A stretch of DNA of 64,000 bases from Amycolatopsis acididurans (GTDB taxonomy: Bacteria > Actinomycetota > Actinomycetes > Mycobacteriales > Pseudonocardiaceae). The notes under the pieces are model-generated. The model was not told the DNA's origin. It saw only the letters and a program-made list of their open reading frames with translations, and searched no databases. The stretch lies in the NCBI RefSeq assembly GCF_012328925.1, contig NZ_JAAXLS010000004.1, forward strand, positions 300,468 to 364,467, in the 5' to 3' direction. Positions 1 through 7,528 of the stretch are shown here, one piece after another. Positions within the stretch are counted from its first letter, which is position 1; each line of letters opens with the position of its first letter. The translations under genes were made by a program, and so were the position numbers.

Positions 1-147
1 CACGGCCAGTTCGCACACGTCGGCCGCCGCGTTGTTCACGAATCCTTTCGACGCCTTGTGCACGGGCTTGATGTCGAGCCGCTCGGCACCGGGAGCCGCT
101 TCGAGCGCGGCCGCGGCGAGGTCGTCCCGTCCCAGCACGATCTTCAT
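1..147 (-). CDS. 4,5-dihydroxyphthalate decarboxylase-like protein, N-terminal part (cut by window edge)
   Basis: Only the first 49 codons lie in the window. The ATG at 147 follows a GAGGAG ribosome-binding site at a normal distance, and the reading frame runs off the left edge. The visible residues DIKPVHKA and DVCELAV align without gaps to VDPIYKAF and DVSELAV in the protein at 4636-5532, so this is the start of a paralogue of that gene. The family has a periplasmic-binding-protein fold and includes phthalate-pathway decarboxylases as well as binding proteins of unknown function. It is the last visible gene of the leftward operon, 23 bases after the ThDP enzyme. Function beyond family membership is inference from a short fragment. 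Confidence 0.6.
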   Translation of the reverse strand, partial: MKIVLGRDDLAAAALEAAPGAERLDIKPVHKASKGFVNNAAADVCELAV

Positions 148-170
148 GTCCGTCTCCTCGGAAAGTCGGG

Positions 171-1823
171 TCACACGTCCTCGCCGTACTGGATGCGGCG
201 ATAGGGGACGCTGAGTACTTCGCGCGTGATCCGCACGTCGATCACCGTGGGCCGTGGGTCGCGGACGTATTCCGCGAGCGCCGCGCGAAGTTCGCCGGTT
301 GTGCGGACCGTCGCGCCACTGCCGCCGAGCGCGGTGGCCACCGCGCCCAACTCGGGTGTCGGGATCACCGCGAGCTCGGGATCGAGGCCCTTGGCCTGGG
401 CTTTGTGGTACTCGGCGCCGAGCCCTTCGTCGTTCATGACCACGACCAGCACCGGCAGCCCGTAGCGGCACGCCGTCTCGAACTCGGACAGGTGCATCAG
501 GAAACTCGCGTCGCCCTCGACCACGAATGTGGGCTTGCCGTCGTTGCCGACCACGGCCCCGATGGTCAGCAGGGGAGCCTGGCCGATCGCGCCGAACATG
601 CCGTAGTTCGAGGTGATCTCGCGGGAGCGCTGGAAGAGCATCGTGCCGAAGTCGGTCTGGTGGCCGCTGCCGAGCACGAGTCCGAACTCGCCGGGAAGCT
701 CGGCGTCGACCACCGCGATCGCCTCGCGCGGATCCAGCAAACCGTTGCCGCTGCGGTACTCGGCCGGATCGATCAGCGGTGCGGTGAGGCGGCCGTGCAC
801 CTCGGGCGTGTGGAAGCCCTCCAGTTCGACGCCGCGGCCGGCCAGAGCGCTGGTCAGGGAGTCCAGTGCGGTGACCGCGTCGGCCTGGACGTAGCAGTCG
901 GCGACCTGGCCGTTGCCCATCACCAGGTTCGGCGCGGTGTCGATCTGGATGTAGCGGGCATCGGGAAAGAGGTAGCCGCTCTCGATCGTGTAGTGGTTGA
1001 GGCTCGCGCCGACCGCGATCACGCAGTCGGCGTCCTGCAACAGTTCCATCGCGACCTTGCTGCCGAACAGGCCGGCGATCCCGACGTGGTAGTCGGTTTC
1101 GCCGTACAGCCAGTTCTTGGCCTGCAGGGTGGTGGCCAGCACGGCGCCGGTGCGCTGTTGCAGGGCGAGGATCTGCTGTCCGGCGTCGGCGCGGCGGGCG
1201 CCTCGCCCGGCGATGATCACCGGCCGTTTGCTGGTCGCGATGATCTCGCAGGCCTCCTCGATCCGCGCGGGGTGCGGCAGCAGCTTGGGCGCCCGGAGCA
1301 ACTTCGTCGAGGGGACGTAGCCGCCGATGTCCTCGAACTCCTGGAGCTGGACGTCGAAGGGGGCGCTGATCATCACCGGACGCGATTCGGTGCGGGCGCG
1401 GTAGAAGGCGCGCTGCACGATCTCCTCGGCGGAGTCCGCTTTGGTCACCTGGAGGAAGTCGCATTCGATCGCGGCGGCGAAGCGCCGCTGGTCGAGGTAC
1501 TGCACCGCGCCCTGGTCACCGAGCGCGGTCTCGCCGCAGAACGCGACCAGCGGGATGCGCGCACGGGCGGCCACGATCATCGACGTGGCCAGCTGCGCGG
1601 TACCGGGCCCACTCGTGGTGGTCACGACGCCGGGCCGGCCGGAGGCGCGGGCGAATCCGTGCGCCATGCTCAGCCCGGCGCCCTCGTGCCGTACCTCGTA
1701 CAGCTTCACGCCGTGGCCGGCGAGGGCGTTCATCCAGTGCATGTTGGCGTCGCCCATCATGCCGAACACGTCGGTGGTGCCCTCGGCGGCGAACGCCGTG
1801 GCGAGTGCTTCGTAGACCTTCAC
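171..1823 (-). CDS. Thiamine-diphosphate-dependent enzyme, acetolactate synthase/benzoylformate decarboxylase family
   Basis: A 550-residue protein of normal family length with N-terminal Pyr, central and C-terminal PP domains. The catalytic glutamate that activates ThDP is visible as E47 in YEVRHEGAG. The metal-diphosphate motif near residues 437-464 reads EGDASF...MND, with Ala where GDG is usual. Such enzymes decarboxylate 2-oxo acids or join them to aldehydes; the substrate cannot be read from the sequence. The GTG start at 1823 follows AGGAGGT and overlaps the ligJ stop (GTGA), indicating translational coupling. Its place beside a hydratase and an aldolase that should release oxo acids suggests it handles an oxo-acid intermediate, but this is inferred. 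Confidence 0.85.
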   Translation of the reverse strand: MKVYEALATAFAAEGTTDVFGMMGDANMHWMNALAGHGVKLYEVRHEGAGLSMAHGFARASGRPGVVTTTSGPGTAQLATSMIVAARARIPLVAFCGETALGDQGAVQYLDQRRFAAAIECDFLQVTKADSAEEIVQRAFYRARTESRPVMISAPFDVQLQEFEDIGGYVPSTKLLRAPKLLPHPARIEEACEIIATSKRPVIIAGRGARRADAGQQILALQQRTGAVLATTLQAKNWLYGETDYHVGIAGLFGSKVAMELLQDADCVIAVGASLNHYTIESGYLFPDARYIQIDTAPNLVMGNGQVADCYVQADAVTALDSLTSALAGRGVELEGFHTPEVHGRLTAPLIDPAEYRSGNGLLDPREAIAVVDAELPGEFGLVLGSGHQTDFGTMLFQRSREITSNYGMFGAIGQAPLLTIGAVVGNDGKPTFVVEGDASFLMHLSEFETACRYGLPVLVVVMNDEGLGAEYHKAQAKGLDPELAVIPTPELGAVATALGGSGATVRTTGELRAALAEYVRDPRPTVIDVRITREVLSVPYRRIQYGEDV

Positions 1824-2872
1824 CGTGCGACCTCCTGTTTCGTGGTGGACAGCACGCTTTCCAGGCGTGGGAAGACGCGGAGTGCGTTGTCGCCGTAGAT
1901 GGCCTGCCGGTCGGTTTTGTTGATGGTGTTGATGGTGTCGAGGGTGGCTTTGACGTCGTCGAAGCGGCGGCCGGTTTCGGGGTCGGTGCTGCGGACGGCG
2001 CCGATCATTTCGGAGGCGAAGAGGATGTTGTGGGCGGGGATAGTGTCGGTGAGGAGTTGGAGGCCGGGTTTGTGGTAGACGCAGGTGTCGAAGAAAACGT
2101 TGCGCAGTACGGCTTCTTCGAGGGGTGGTCGGCCGCGGTCGAGCATCATGCCGCGGTAGCGGCCCCAGTGATAAGGCACCGCGCCGCCGCCGTGGGGCAG
2201 GATGAGGCGCAGGGTGGGGAAGTCGGTGAAGAGGTTTGATTCGCAGAGTTGCATGAAGGTGGTGGTGTCGCCGTTGAGGTAGTGGGCGCAGGTGCCTTGG
2301 ATGGCGGGGTTGCGGGACATGGCGACGTGGATCATGGCGGGGACGTCCAGTTCGACCATTTTTTCGTAGAGGGGGTAGTAGACGCGGTCGGTCAACGGGG
2401 GTGCCTGCCAGTAGCCGTCAGAAGGGTCGGGGTTGAGCAGACACCCCACGAATCCCAGGTCAATGACACAGCGCTCCAGTTCCTCCGCGGAGTGGCGAAT
2501 GGACGAAGCCAGGGCGTCGCCGGGGGATTGGGGGAGTTGGCATGCTGCGGCGAAGCGGTCGGGGAAGAGGTCGCGCACCCTGGCGATGAGGTTGTTGCTG
2601 ACCTGGGACCAGACCAGGCTGGTGTGCACGTCGCCGTAGTGGTGGGCCATTTTGCCGGCGCCGGGGGAGAAGATGGTGAGGTCGGTGCCGCGTTCCCGCT
2701 GCAGTTTGAGCTGCGCGTTCTCGATGGCGGTGCGGATCTCCTCGTCGGTGATGTGTAGTTCGTCGGGGGAGATGCGTGCCCCCGAGTCCTCGAACGCCCT
2801 GATCTGGCGTTCGCGCCAGGTGGCGAGGGCGGGTGGTGCGGTGGTGAAGTGACCGTGACAGTCGATGATCAT
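1820..2872 (-). CDS. ligJ: 4-oxalomesaconate hydratase (LigJ-type amidohydrolase-fold enzyme)
   Basis: A 350-residue amidohydrolase-2 family protein. The start MIIDCHGHFT carries the metal-binding HxH pair (H6, H8). Further family signatures are ELERCVIDLGFVGCLLNPDP, LPHGGGAVPYHWGR, VFFDTCVYH and ILFASEMIGAV with its conserved Glu. This combination is what I recognise as LigJ, which hydrates 4-oxalomesaconate to 4-carboxy-4-hydroxy-2-oxoadipate in protocatechuate 4,5-cleavage and gallate pathways. A CAGGAG site precedes the ATG. It sits 19 bases after an HpcH/HpaI aldolase gene, which could cleave its product to pyruvate and oxaloacetate. No ring-cleavage dioxygenase is in the window. Confidence 0.8.
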   Translation of the reverse strand: MIIDCHGHFTTAPPALATWRERQIRAFEDSGARISPDELHITDEEIRTAIENAQLKLQRERGTDLTIFSPGAGKMAHHYGDVHTSLVWSQVSNNLIARVRDLFPDRFAAACQLPQSPGDALASSIRHSAEELERCVIDLGFVGCLLNPDPSDGYWQAPPLTDRVYYPLYEKMVELDVPAMIHVAMSRNPAIQGTCAHYLNGDTTTFMQLCESNLFTDFPTLRLILPHGGGAVPYHWGRYRGMMLDRGRPPLEEAVLRNVFFDTCVYHKPGLQLLTDTIPAHNILFASEMIGAVRSTDPETGRRFDDVKATLDTINTINKTDRQAIYGDNALRVFPRLESVLSTTKQEVAR

Positions 2873-2891
2873 GGACGGTGTCTCCTGGGGG

Positions 2892-3746
2892 TCAGGATCG
2901 GCCGGTGAGGGTGCGGCCGAGGTCGAGTCCGGGGTGGGTTTGTACCGGGGCGGACATGAGGAAGCGGTAGCCCTGGTCGATGACCTGTGCGGCGTTGGTG
3001 GCGGTGACGTGGGGGTGGCCGACGATGACGTCGTGCTCGTGGCAGATCTTCACGATGCGGTCGCGGGCCTGGATCATCAGCGGGTGGTCGAGTTGGCGGG
3101 GCACGCCGAGTTCCTGGCTGAGGTCGCCTTCGCCGATGAGGATGAGGCCGATGCCGGGGACCTGCTCGAGGATGGCCGGGAGGTTGTGGATGCCGAGCTG
3201 GTCCTCGATCTGTATCACGACGAGGATTTCGCCGTCCGGCGCGAGTGGCCACACGTCGGCTTTGGCGTAGTAGTCCTGGTTCGAGACGCCCCAGTAGCGG
3301 GCGGCGGCGGTGGGGGCGTCGCCACGCAGGCCCGCCGGTTCGAACCGGTTTTCGCCGGGCATCCGGGGGTAGCGGCAGGCCGCGACGGCGTTGCGGGCTT
3401 CTTCGACCCGGCTGATGTGGGGCCAGACGATGCCGTAGGCGCCGAGGTCGAGTGCTTGTTTGGCGTGCCATTGGCCGTGTTCGGCGCCGTTGACCGGGAC
3501 GCGGACGAGGGGAGTGGGGGCGGCGGCCAGCGTCCCGGCGTCGTGGATCCGTCTGCGGTTGAGCAGGTATTGCAGGCTGTCCCGTAACGTGGTGGCGTCC
3601 CACGGTTTGTGCTCGGCCTCGAACACCACACCGTCGTAGTCGCTGGTCGCGAACTCCAACGCCGCGGCCGGTTCGGGCGAGACGAACGCCGCGAACGCGT
3701 GCTTGCCTTCCTCGAGGACGCCGATGACGCTATTCAGCCTTGCCAC
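2892..3746 (-). CDS. HpcH/HpaI family aldolase (candidate 4-carboxy-4-hydroxy-2-oxoadipate aldolase)
   Basis: A 284-residue class II pyruvate aldolase-type TIM barrel. Family landmarks are FEAEHKPW (position of the catalytic His loop), VVIQIEDQLG (metal-binding Glu) and LIGEGDLSQELG (metal-binding Asp). HpcH/HpaI enzymes cleave 4-hydroxy-2-oxo acids to pyruvate plus an aldehyde or oxo acid. The known CHA aldolases LigK and GalC belong to the RraA-like fold, so if this enzyme acts after LigJ it would be a non-orthologous replacement; that step is inferred from the gene order. The GTG start at 3746 overlaps the end of the CoxG-like gene by 17 bases. Confidence 0.75.
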   Translation of the reverse strand: MARLNSVIGVLEEGKHAFAAFVSPEPAAALEFATSDYDGVVFEAEHKPWDATTLRDSLQYLLNRRRIHDAGTLAAAPTPLVRVPVNGAEHGQWHAKQALDLGAYGIVWPHISRVEEARNAVAACRYPRMPGENRFEPAGLRGDAPTAAARYWGVSNQDYYAKADVWPLAPDGEILVVIQIEDQLGIHNLPAILEQVPGIGLILIGEGDLSQELGVPRQLDHPLMIQARDRIVKICHEHDVIVGHPHVTATNAAQVIDQGYRFLMSAPVQTHPGLDLGRTLTGRS

Positions 3747-4293
3747 TGGACACTCCGCTCTGCTCGATCTGTCGCTTGTGGACGACGCGGCGCCACCACG
3801 CCCGCACCCGCGCCCAGAGGGAAAGCTTCTCGGGGGCCGCCTGTTCGCCGGCGCACCGGCGGATCAGCTCGTCCGTGAAGTCCTTGGTCATCCGGGAGAC
3901 CACGGCGCCGGCACCCGCTTCGATCAGCGACGCGAGCTTGCCCGCGAGGTTCACCTCGCCCGCCATGTGCACCCGTGCGCCGCCGGCCTGGTCGCCGGTG
4001 ACACGGAAGGTCGCGTGCGCGCCGAACCGCGTCGCGCCCTGCCCGTCCCGGCCGCGCGCGGAAAGCCGTCCCTCGCGTTCGGGTTCGTCGAGGTCCAGCG
4101 ACACCCTGGCGCCGAACCGCACCCGCACCGCGCTGAACTTCACGACCAGCGTGCCGTCGAAGGAGCCGTCATCGTGTGAGTCGCCGAGTTCGGCACCGCT
4201 GATGCAGGACACGACCTCGGCGGGGTCGGAGACGACCTGCCACACCCGTTCGGGCGGTGCGGGCACCGCGATCTCTTCGTCGATCTCTATCAA
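3730..4293 (-). CDS. CoxG-like SRPBCC-domain protein
   Basis: About 187 residues from a TTG start at 4293, which follows a GCGAGG ribosome-binding site; the open frame extends further upstream, but there it only shadows the divergent gene. The start IDEEIAVPAPPERVW and the motif VVSCISGAEL are typical of the carbon monoxide dehydrogenase subunit G family, a lipid/ligand-binding SRPBCC fold often found next to molybdenum hydroxylases or CoA-type catabolic genes. The C-terminal 45 residues are basic and Trp-rich (WARVRAWWRRVVHKR) and may lie at the membrane surface. It is the first gene of the leftward operon; its role there is unknown. Confidence 0.7.
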   Translation of the reverse strand: MIEIDEEIAVPAPPERVWQVVSDPAEVVSCISGAELGDSHDDGSFDGTLVVKFSAVRVRFGARVSLDLDEPEREGRLSARGRDGQGATRFGAHATFRVTGDQAGGARVHMAGEVNLAGKLASLIEAGAGAVVSRMTKDFTDELIRRCAGEQAAPEKLSLWARVRAWWRRVVHKRQIEQSGVSSGKAE

Positions 4294-4320
4294 AGCCGTG
4301 ACCTCGCCGCCCGCTCTAGA

Positions 4321-4331
4321 TTGTTTAACAA
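4321..4331. promoter_or_regulatory. Operator candidate 1, TTGT-TTA-ACAA
   Basis: A perfect inverted repeat TTGT-N3-ACAA, 28 bases upstream of the CoxG-like TTG start, in the 342-base divergent intergenic region 4294-4635. The same pattern recurs at 4395-4405, 4487-4497, 11101-11111 and 11163-11173, the last two in front of the GntR/FCD regulator gene. It is most likely a site for that regulator. Confidence 0.55.
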
Positions 4332-4394
4332 CTTGCTTCGGGTACGTTAGCAGTCGTGCGCAGATGTCTGCAAGAAGTCCTTCCGGTGACGATT

Positions 4395-4405
4395 CTGTAC
4401 AACAA
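4395..4405. promoter_or_regulatory. Operator candidate 2, CTGT-ACA-ACAA
   Basis: Differs by one base from TTGT-N3-ACAA and shares the ACA-ACAA core with the site in front of the GntR gene at 11101-11111. It lies mid-way in the divergent intergenic region between the two aromatic-acid operons. Confidence 0.45.
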
Positions 4406-4486
4406 TCGTGGAGAGGGTTGCGGAACTGGGGATTCGCAGGTCGTCCAGCGTGGGTCGCTTGCCCATGGGGCGAGCGATCGTCCAGA

Positions 4487-4497
4487 TTGTTAAACGA
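4487..4497. promoter_or_regulatory. Operator candidate 3, TTGT-TAA-ACGA
   Basis: One mismatch from TTGT-N3-ACAA. Its flank (AGATTGTT) is identical to the flank of operator candidate 1. It ends 16 bases before a possible -35 box for the rightward operon, a position from which a bound repressor or activator could act. Confidence 0.45.
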
Positions 4498-4513
4498 TTC
4501 GCGGAGAGTGGTC

Positions 4514-4542
4514 TTGATATCGCCTCGTCGTCCGCGTACGGT
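4514..4542 (+). promoter_or_regulatory. Possible sigma-70-type promoter for the rightward operon
   Basis: TTGATA at 4514-4519, a 17-base spacer and TACGGT at 4537-4542 fit a vegetative promoter. It lies about 95 bases before the ATG at 4636. The call rests on hexamer similarity alone. Confidence 0.35.
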
Positions 4543-4635
4543 GACCGATACTGTTAGACATTCCCGGTGGTCGACGCCGGTCTTCCGGCCGACCCGGGCC
4601 ACTCTCCGGGTACGGACGCAACAGAGGAGTTGTTC

Positions 4636-5532
4636 ATGGCCAGAGCCTTGTCCATCGTGACGAAGTCCTACCCGCACACGGCATTCCTCGCCGACCCCGG
4701 CTTCCGCGCCGGCGGCCACGAAGTCGAGCTCGCCGCGGTGGACCCGATCTACAAGGCCTTCGCGCCGATGGTGCGCGAACTGCGGTACGACGTGAGTGAG
4801 CTGGCAGTCGCGACCTTCCTGCAGGCTCGCGAGGCCGGCGCCCCGATCTCGCTCCTTCCGGTGGTGCTGAGCGGGGACTTCCACCACCACTCACTCACCC
4901 GCTGGCCCGGCTCGCCCGAGATCGCCCCGGCCGACCTCACGGGCAAGCGGGTCGGGGTCCGCGCGTACAGCCAGACGACCGGCCTGTGGGTGCGGGGAAT
5001 CCTGCACGAGGAGTTCGGTGTGGACGCCAAGGACGTCACGTGGGTGACCGTCGAAGAGCCGCACGTCGCGAGCTATGCCGAACCGCCGAACGTCGAACGC
5101 ACCACCGGCAAGCTGCTCGACGTACTGAAGCGCGGGGACGTCGTGGCCGCCGTCCTCGGCCCGCCCGCGCTCGACAGCGCGCAGGGACCGCTCGTGCCGA
5201 TCATCCCGGACTGGCGCGCGGCCGAGGAGGCTTGGGGCGAGCGGCACGCAACGGTGCCGATCAACCACATGCTCACCGTGCGGCGCGATCTCCTGGAAGC
5301 CGAGCCTGGCACGGTTTCCGAGCTGTACCAGGCCTTCAGTGCCCAGATCGAAGCGCGCAAGGCCGCTGACGCCGAGCCGGGGCCGCGCGTGCGCGCACTG
5401 CGGGCCGGCGTGACCGACGAACTCGTCGCGGGCCTGCAGACCGCGATCGACTACGCCCTGCAGCAGAACGTCATCCGCACGCCGGTGACCGTCGCCGAAC
5501 TGCTCGACGACTTCACCCGTCACCTCGCCTGA
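4636..5532 (+). CDS. 4,5-dihydroxyphthalate decarboxylase-like protein
   Basis: 298 residues from the ATG at 4636, chosen because AGAGGAG stands six bases upstream; a longer frame from 4567 lacks such a site. The order DPIYKAF, FDVSELAV-like (YDVSELAVATF), then GKRVGVRAYSQTTGLWVRGIL and EFGVD matches the Pht5/4,5-dihydroxyphthalate decarboxylase family, which shares the periplasmic-binding-protein fold. No signal peptide is visible, so it should be cytoplasmic and enzymatic rather than a transport receptor. It begins the rightward operon (amidohydrolase, ABC importer). A paralogue begins at the left window edge, so the locus carries two copies with possibly different substrates. Confidence 0.7.
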   Translation: MARALSIVTKSYPHTAFLADPGFRAGGHEVELAAVDPIYKAFAPMVRELRYDVSELAVATFLQAREAGAPISLLPVVLSGDFHHHSLTRWPGSPEIAPADLTGKRVGVRAYSQTTGLWVRGILHEEFGVDAKDVTWVTVEEPHVASYAEPPNVERTTGKLLDVLKRGDVVAAVLGPPALDSAQGPLVPIIPDWRAAEEAWGERHATVPINHMLTVRRDLLEAEPGTVSELYQAFSAQIEARKAADAEPGPRVRALRAGVTDELVAGLQTAIDYALQQNVIRTPVTVAELLDDFTRHLA

Positions 5533-5564
5533 GCGCGTCCATTCCACCCAGTCTCGAGGTACTC

Positions 5565-6419
5565 ATGTTCAGCGTTGACACGCATACCCACATCATCTCG
5601 CCCGACACCGCCGCGTACCCGGCGGCGCCGCTCGGCGGGCACCGCTCCACCTGGTCGCAGGAACGGCCGACCGACATCGACGGCCTGCTGCGCGAGGCCG
5701 ACGCCGCCGGCGTCGACCACCTCGTCGTCGTGCAGGCGTCCACGGTCTACGGATTCGACAACAGCTACGTGGCCGATCAGCTCGCGCGGCACCGCGACCG
5801 CCTCAGCGGGGTGTGCTCGGTGGACTTCCTGTCCCCGAAGGCCGTCGACGACCTGCACCACTGGGTCGACGAGCGCGGCTTCTCCGGCGTGCGTATCCGC
5901 GCCGCGGACGGCACCACCGCCGTACCGACGCCGGGCCGCGGTCTCGACGACGAGCGCATGACGCCGGTCTGGCAGTTCCTGTCCGACCGCCGGATCCCGG
6001 TGTGCATCCAGATGCACGCGCAGCACGCGACCATCCTTTCCGGACTACTCCGGCAGTACCCGGGCCTCACCGTGATCCTCGACCACGCGGGCAGGCCGCG
6101 GCTGGGCGGCGGCGAGCCGCTGTATGCCAGTCCCCTCAACGAAACCGGCCGCGTGTTCGTGAAGCTCACCCCGCCGGCCATCCTGCGCGCGCAACGCGAG
6201 ACCGGGTCCGCCGCACCGCTGGTCCGCGCCCTGGTGGCGGAATTCGGCGCGGCGAATGTCATGTGGGGATCGAACTTTCCCGCCTCGGAGGGGGCTCTGT
6301 CCGAACTGGCCGGCCTGATCGAGGCGCAGCTGCCCACGCTCGCCCCCGCCGATCTGGCGCTGATCACGGGGGGTACCGCGGCAAGTCTGTACGGGCTTTC
6401 CGGCACCGAGGGCCGGTGA
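5565..6419 (+). CDS. Amidohydrolase-2 family lactonase (2-pyrone-4,6-dicarboxylate hydrolase-like)
   Basis: 284 residues of metal-dependent TIM-barrel hydrolase type. The N-terminus VDTHTHII carries the HxH motif. VQASTVYGFDN, GVRIRAADG, CIQMHAQH, VILDHAGRP and MWGSNFPASEG occur in the order seen in LigI (2-pyrone-4,6-dicarboxylate hydrolase) and related lactonases. LigI opens the pyrone that can precede oxalomesaconate, so the link to LigJ across the divergent promoter is biochemically sensible, though the exact lactone is inferred. Its stop overlaps the GTG of the transporter lipoprotein gene (GTGA). Confidence 0.7.
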   Translation: MFSVDTHTHIISPDTAAYPAAPLGGHRSTWSQERPTDIDGLLREADAAGVDHLVVVQASTVYGFDNSYVADQLARHRDRLSGVCSVDFLSPKAVDDLHHWVDERGFSGVRIRAADGTTAVPTPGRGLDDERMTPVWQFLSDRRIPVCIQMHAQHATILSGLLRQYPGLTVILDHAGRPRLGGGEPLYASPLNETGRVFVKLTPPAILRAQRETGSAAPLVRALVAEFGAANVMWGSNFPASEGALSELAGLIEAQLPTLAPADLALITGGTAASLYGLSGTEGR

Positions 6420-7501
6420 TCGCCGTGAACCGGATCGGGCAGCGGACTCGCGCGGTTGTCGCGACCGCGCTGGGGATGGCGATCGCGCTCGTCGTGTCGG
6501 CGTGCGGCAGCAGTGCGCCGCCCGCGCCGACGGCCACCGACCTGAACGCGCTGTACCAGGAGGCCAAGGCCGAGGGCCAGGTCATCTGGTACGCGCCGAA
6601 GCCGGAGTCGCAGATGCGCGCCGCCATCAACGCGTTCAAGAAGAAGTACCCGGGCATCGATGTCAAGTACACCAACAAGAAGGCCCCGGACCTCGTCACG
6701 CAGCTCAACGTGGAACAGGCGGCCGATCGGGTCAGCTTCGACGTGTCCAACGCGGGCGGCCTCACGGTGCTGCCATCGCTGGACATGGCGGCGAAGGTGG
6801 ACTGGGCCGACTTCAAGGTGCCCGCGAACCAGATCTTCGCCGGCAACTTCGTCTACATCTGGGCCGTGCCGAAGGTGTGGGCCTACAACACCGCCGCGGT
6901 GCCCAAGGCCCAGGCGCCCGCGAGCTGGAGCGCGCTGCTCGATCCGAAATGGAACAACGGCAAGCTCACCGTCGAGTCGCGCGGTTCCTTCATGACCGTG
7001 TGGGCGCAGGATCCGGCGCTGGGCACGAACGCCGGACTCGACTACGCGTCCAAGTTGGCGGCGCTGCATCCGCACTACACCGACAACACGACGCAGGCGC
7101 ACACGAACATCGTCTCCGGCCAGACCCCGGTCGGCACGGACCTCATCAACCTCGTGCTGGAGGACCAGGCGAAGGGCGCGCCCGTGGCCGTCGCTCCGGT
7201 CGGCCCGACGAACGCGAACAAGGCCTACCTGTTCGTGCCCGAGGGCGCACCGCATCCGGCGGCGGGCCGCCTGCTCACCGCCTTCCTCGCCTCTCAGGAA
7301 GGCCAGGCCGCGCTCGTGAAGAGCTACAACTCGATCATCCCGACCAACACGGACTGCACGGACGCCGGGAAGAACCGCGTCATCGGCGCCCTGTGTGCCG
7401 CCGGTGTCCAATGGTTCAGCGAGACCGACATCAAGCAGTACCAGCAGTTCGCGGATTTCTTCCCCCAGGTCGAAAAGGCACTGGGCACGGACGTCAACTG
7501 A
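6416..7501 (+). CDS. ABC transporter substrate-binding lipoprotein (FbpA/iron-phosphonate type fold)
   Basis: 361 residues if the GTG at 6416 (overlapping the previous stop) is used; a GTG at 6425 is an alternative. Basic residues, a hydrophobic stretch and the lipobox VVSAC at about C30 mark an exported lipoprotein. The mature protein shows the extracellular-solute-binding type 1 pattern: IWYAPKPESQ near the N-terminus, KVWAYNTAAVPK, ASWSALLDPKWNNGKL and EGAPHPAAGRLLTAFL. This class binds ferric iron, thiamine, phosphonates or small carboxylates. Given the neighbouring aromatic-acid genes a carboxylate ligand is plausible, but the sequence does not show it. Confidence 0.8.
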   Translation: MIAVNRIGQRTRAVVATALGMAIALVVSACGSSAPPAPTATDLNALYQEAKAEGQVIWYAPKPESQMRAAINAFKKKYPGIDVKYTNKKAPDLVTQLNVEQAADRVSFDVSNAGGLTVLPSLDMAAKVDWADFKVPANQIFAGNFVYIWAVPKVWAYNTAAVPKAQAPASWSALLDPKWNNGKLTVESRGSFMTVWAQDPALGTNAGLDYASKLAALHPHYTDNTTQAHTNIVSGQTPVGTDLINLVLEDQAKGAPVAVAPVGPTNANKAYLFVPEGAPHPAAGRLLTAFLASQEGQAALVKSYNSIIPTNTDCTDAGKNRVIGALCAAGVQWFSETDIKQYQQFADFFPQVEKALGTDVN

Positions 7502-7528
7502 CGACGCTGACCTTTGGAGACTCCAGCG

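Noticed and set aside
405..1898. A 497-codon rightward frame antisense to the ThDP enzyme
   Set aside because: The minus-strand protein has a catalytic Glu, normal length and a good ribosome-binding site; the plus-strand frame has none of these.
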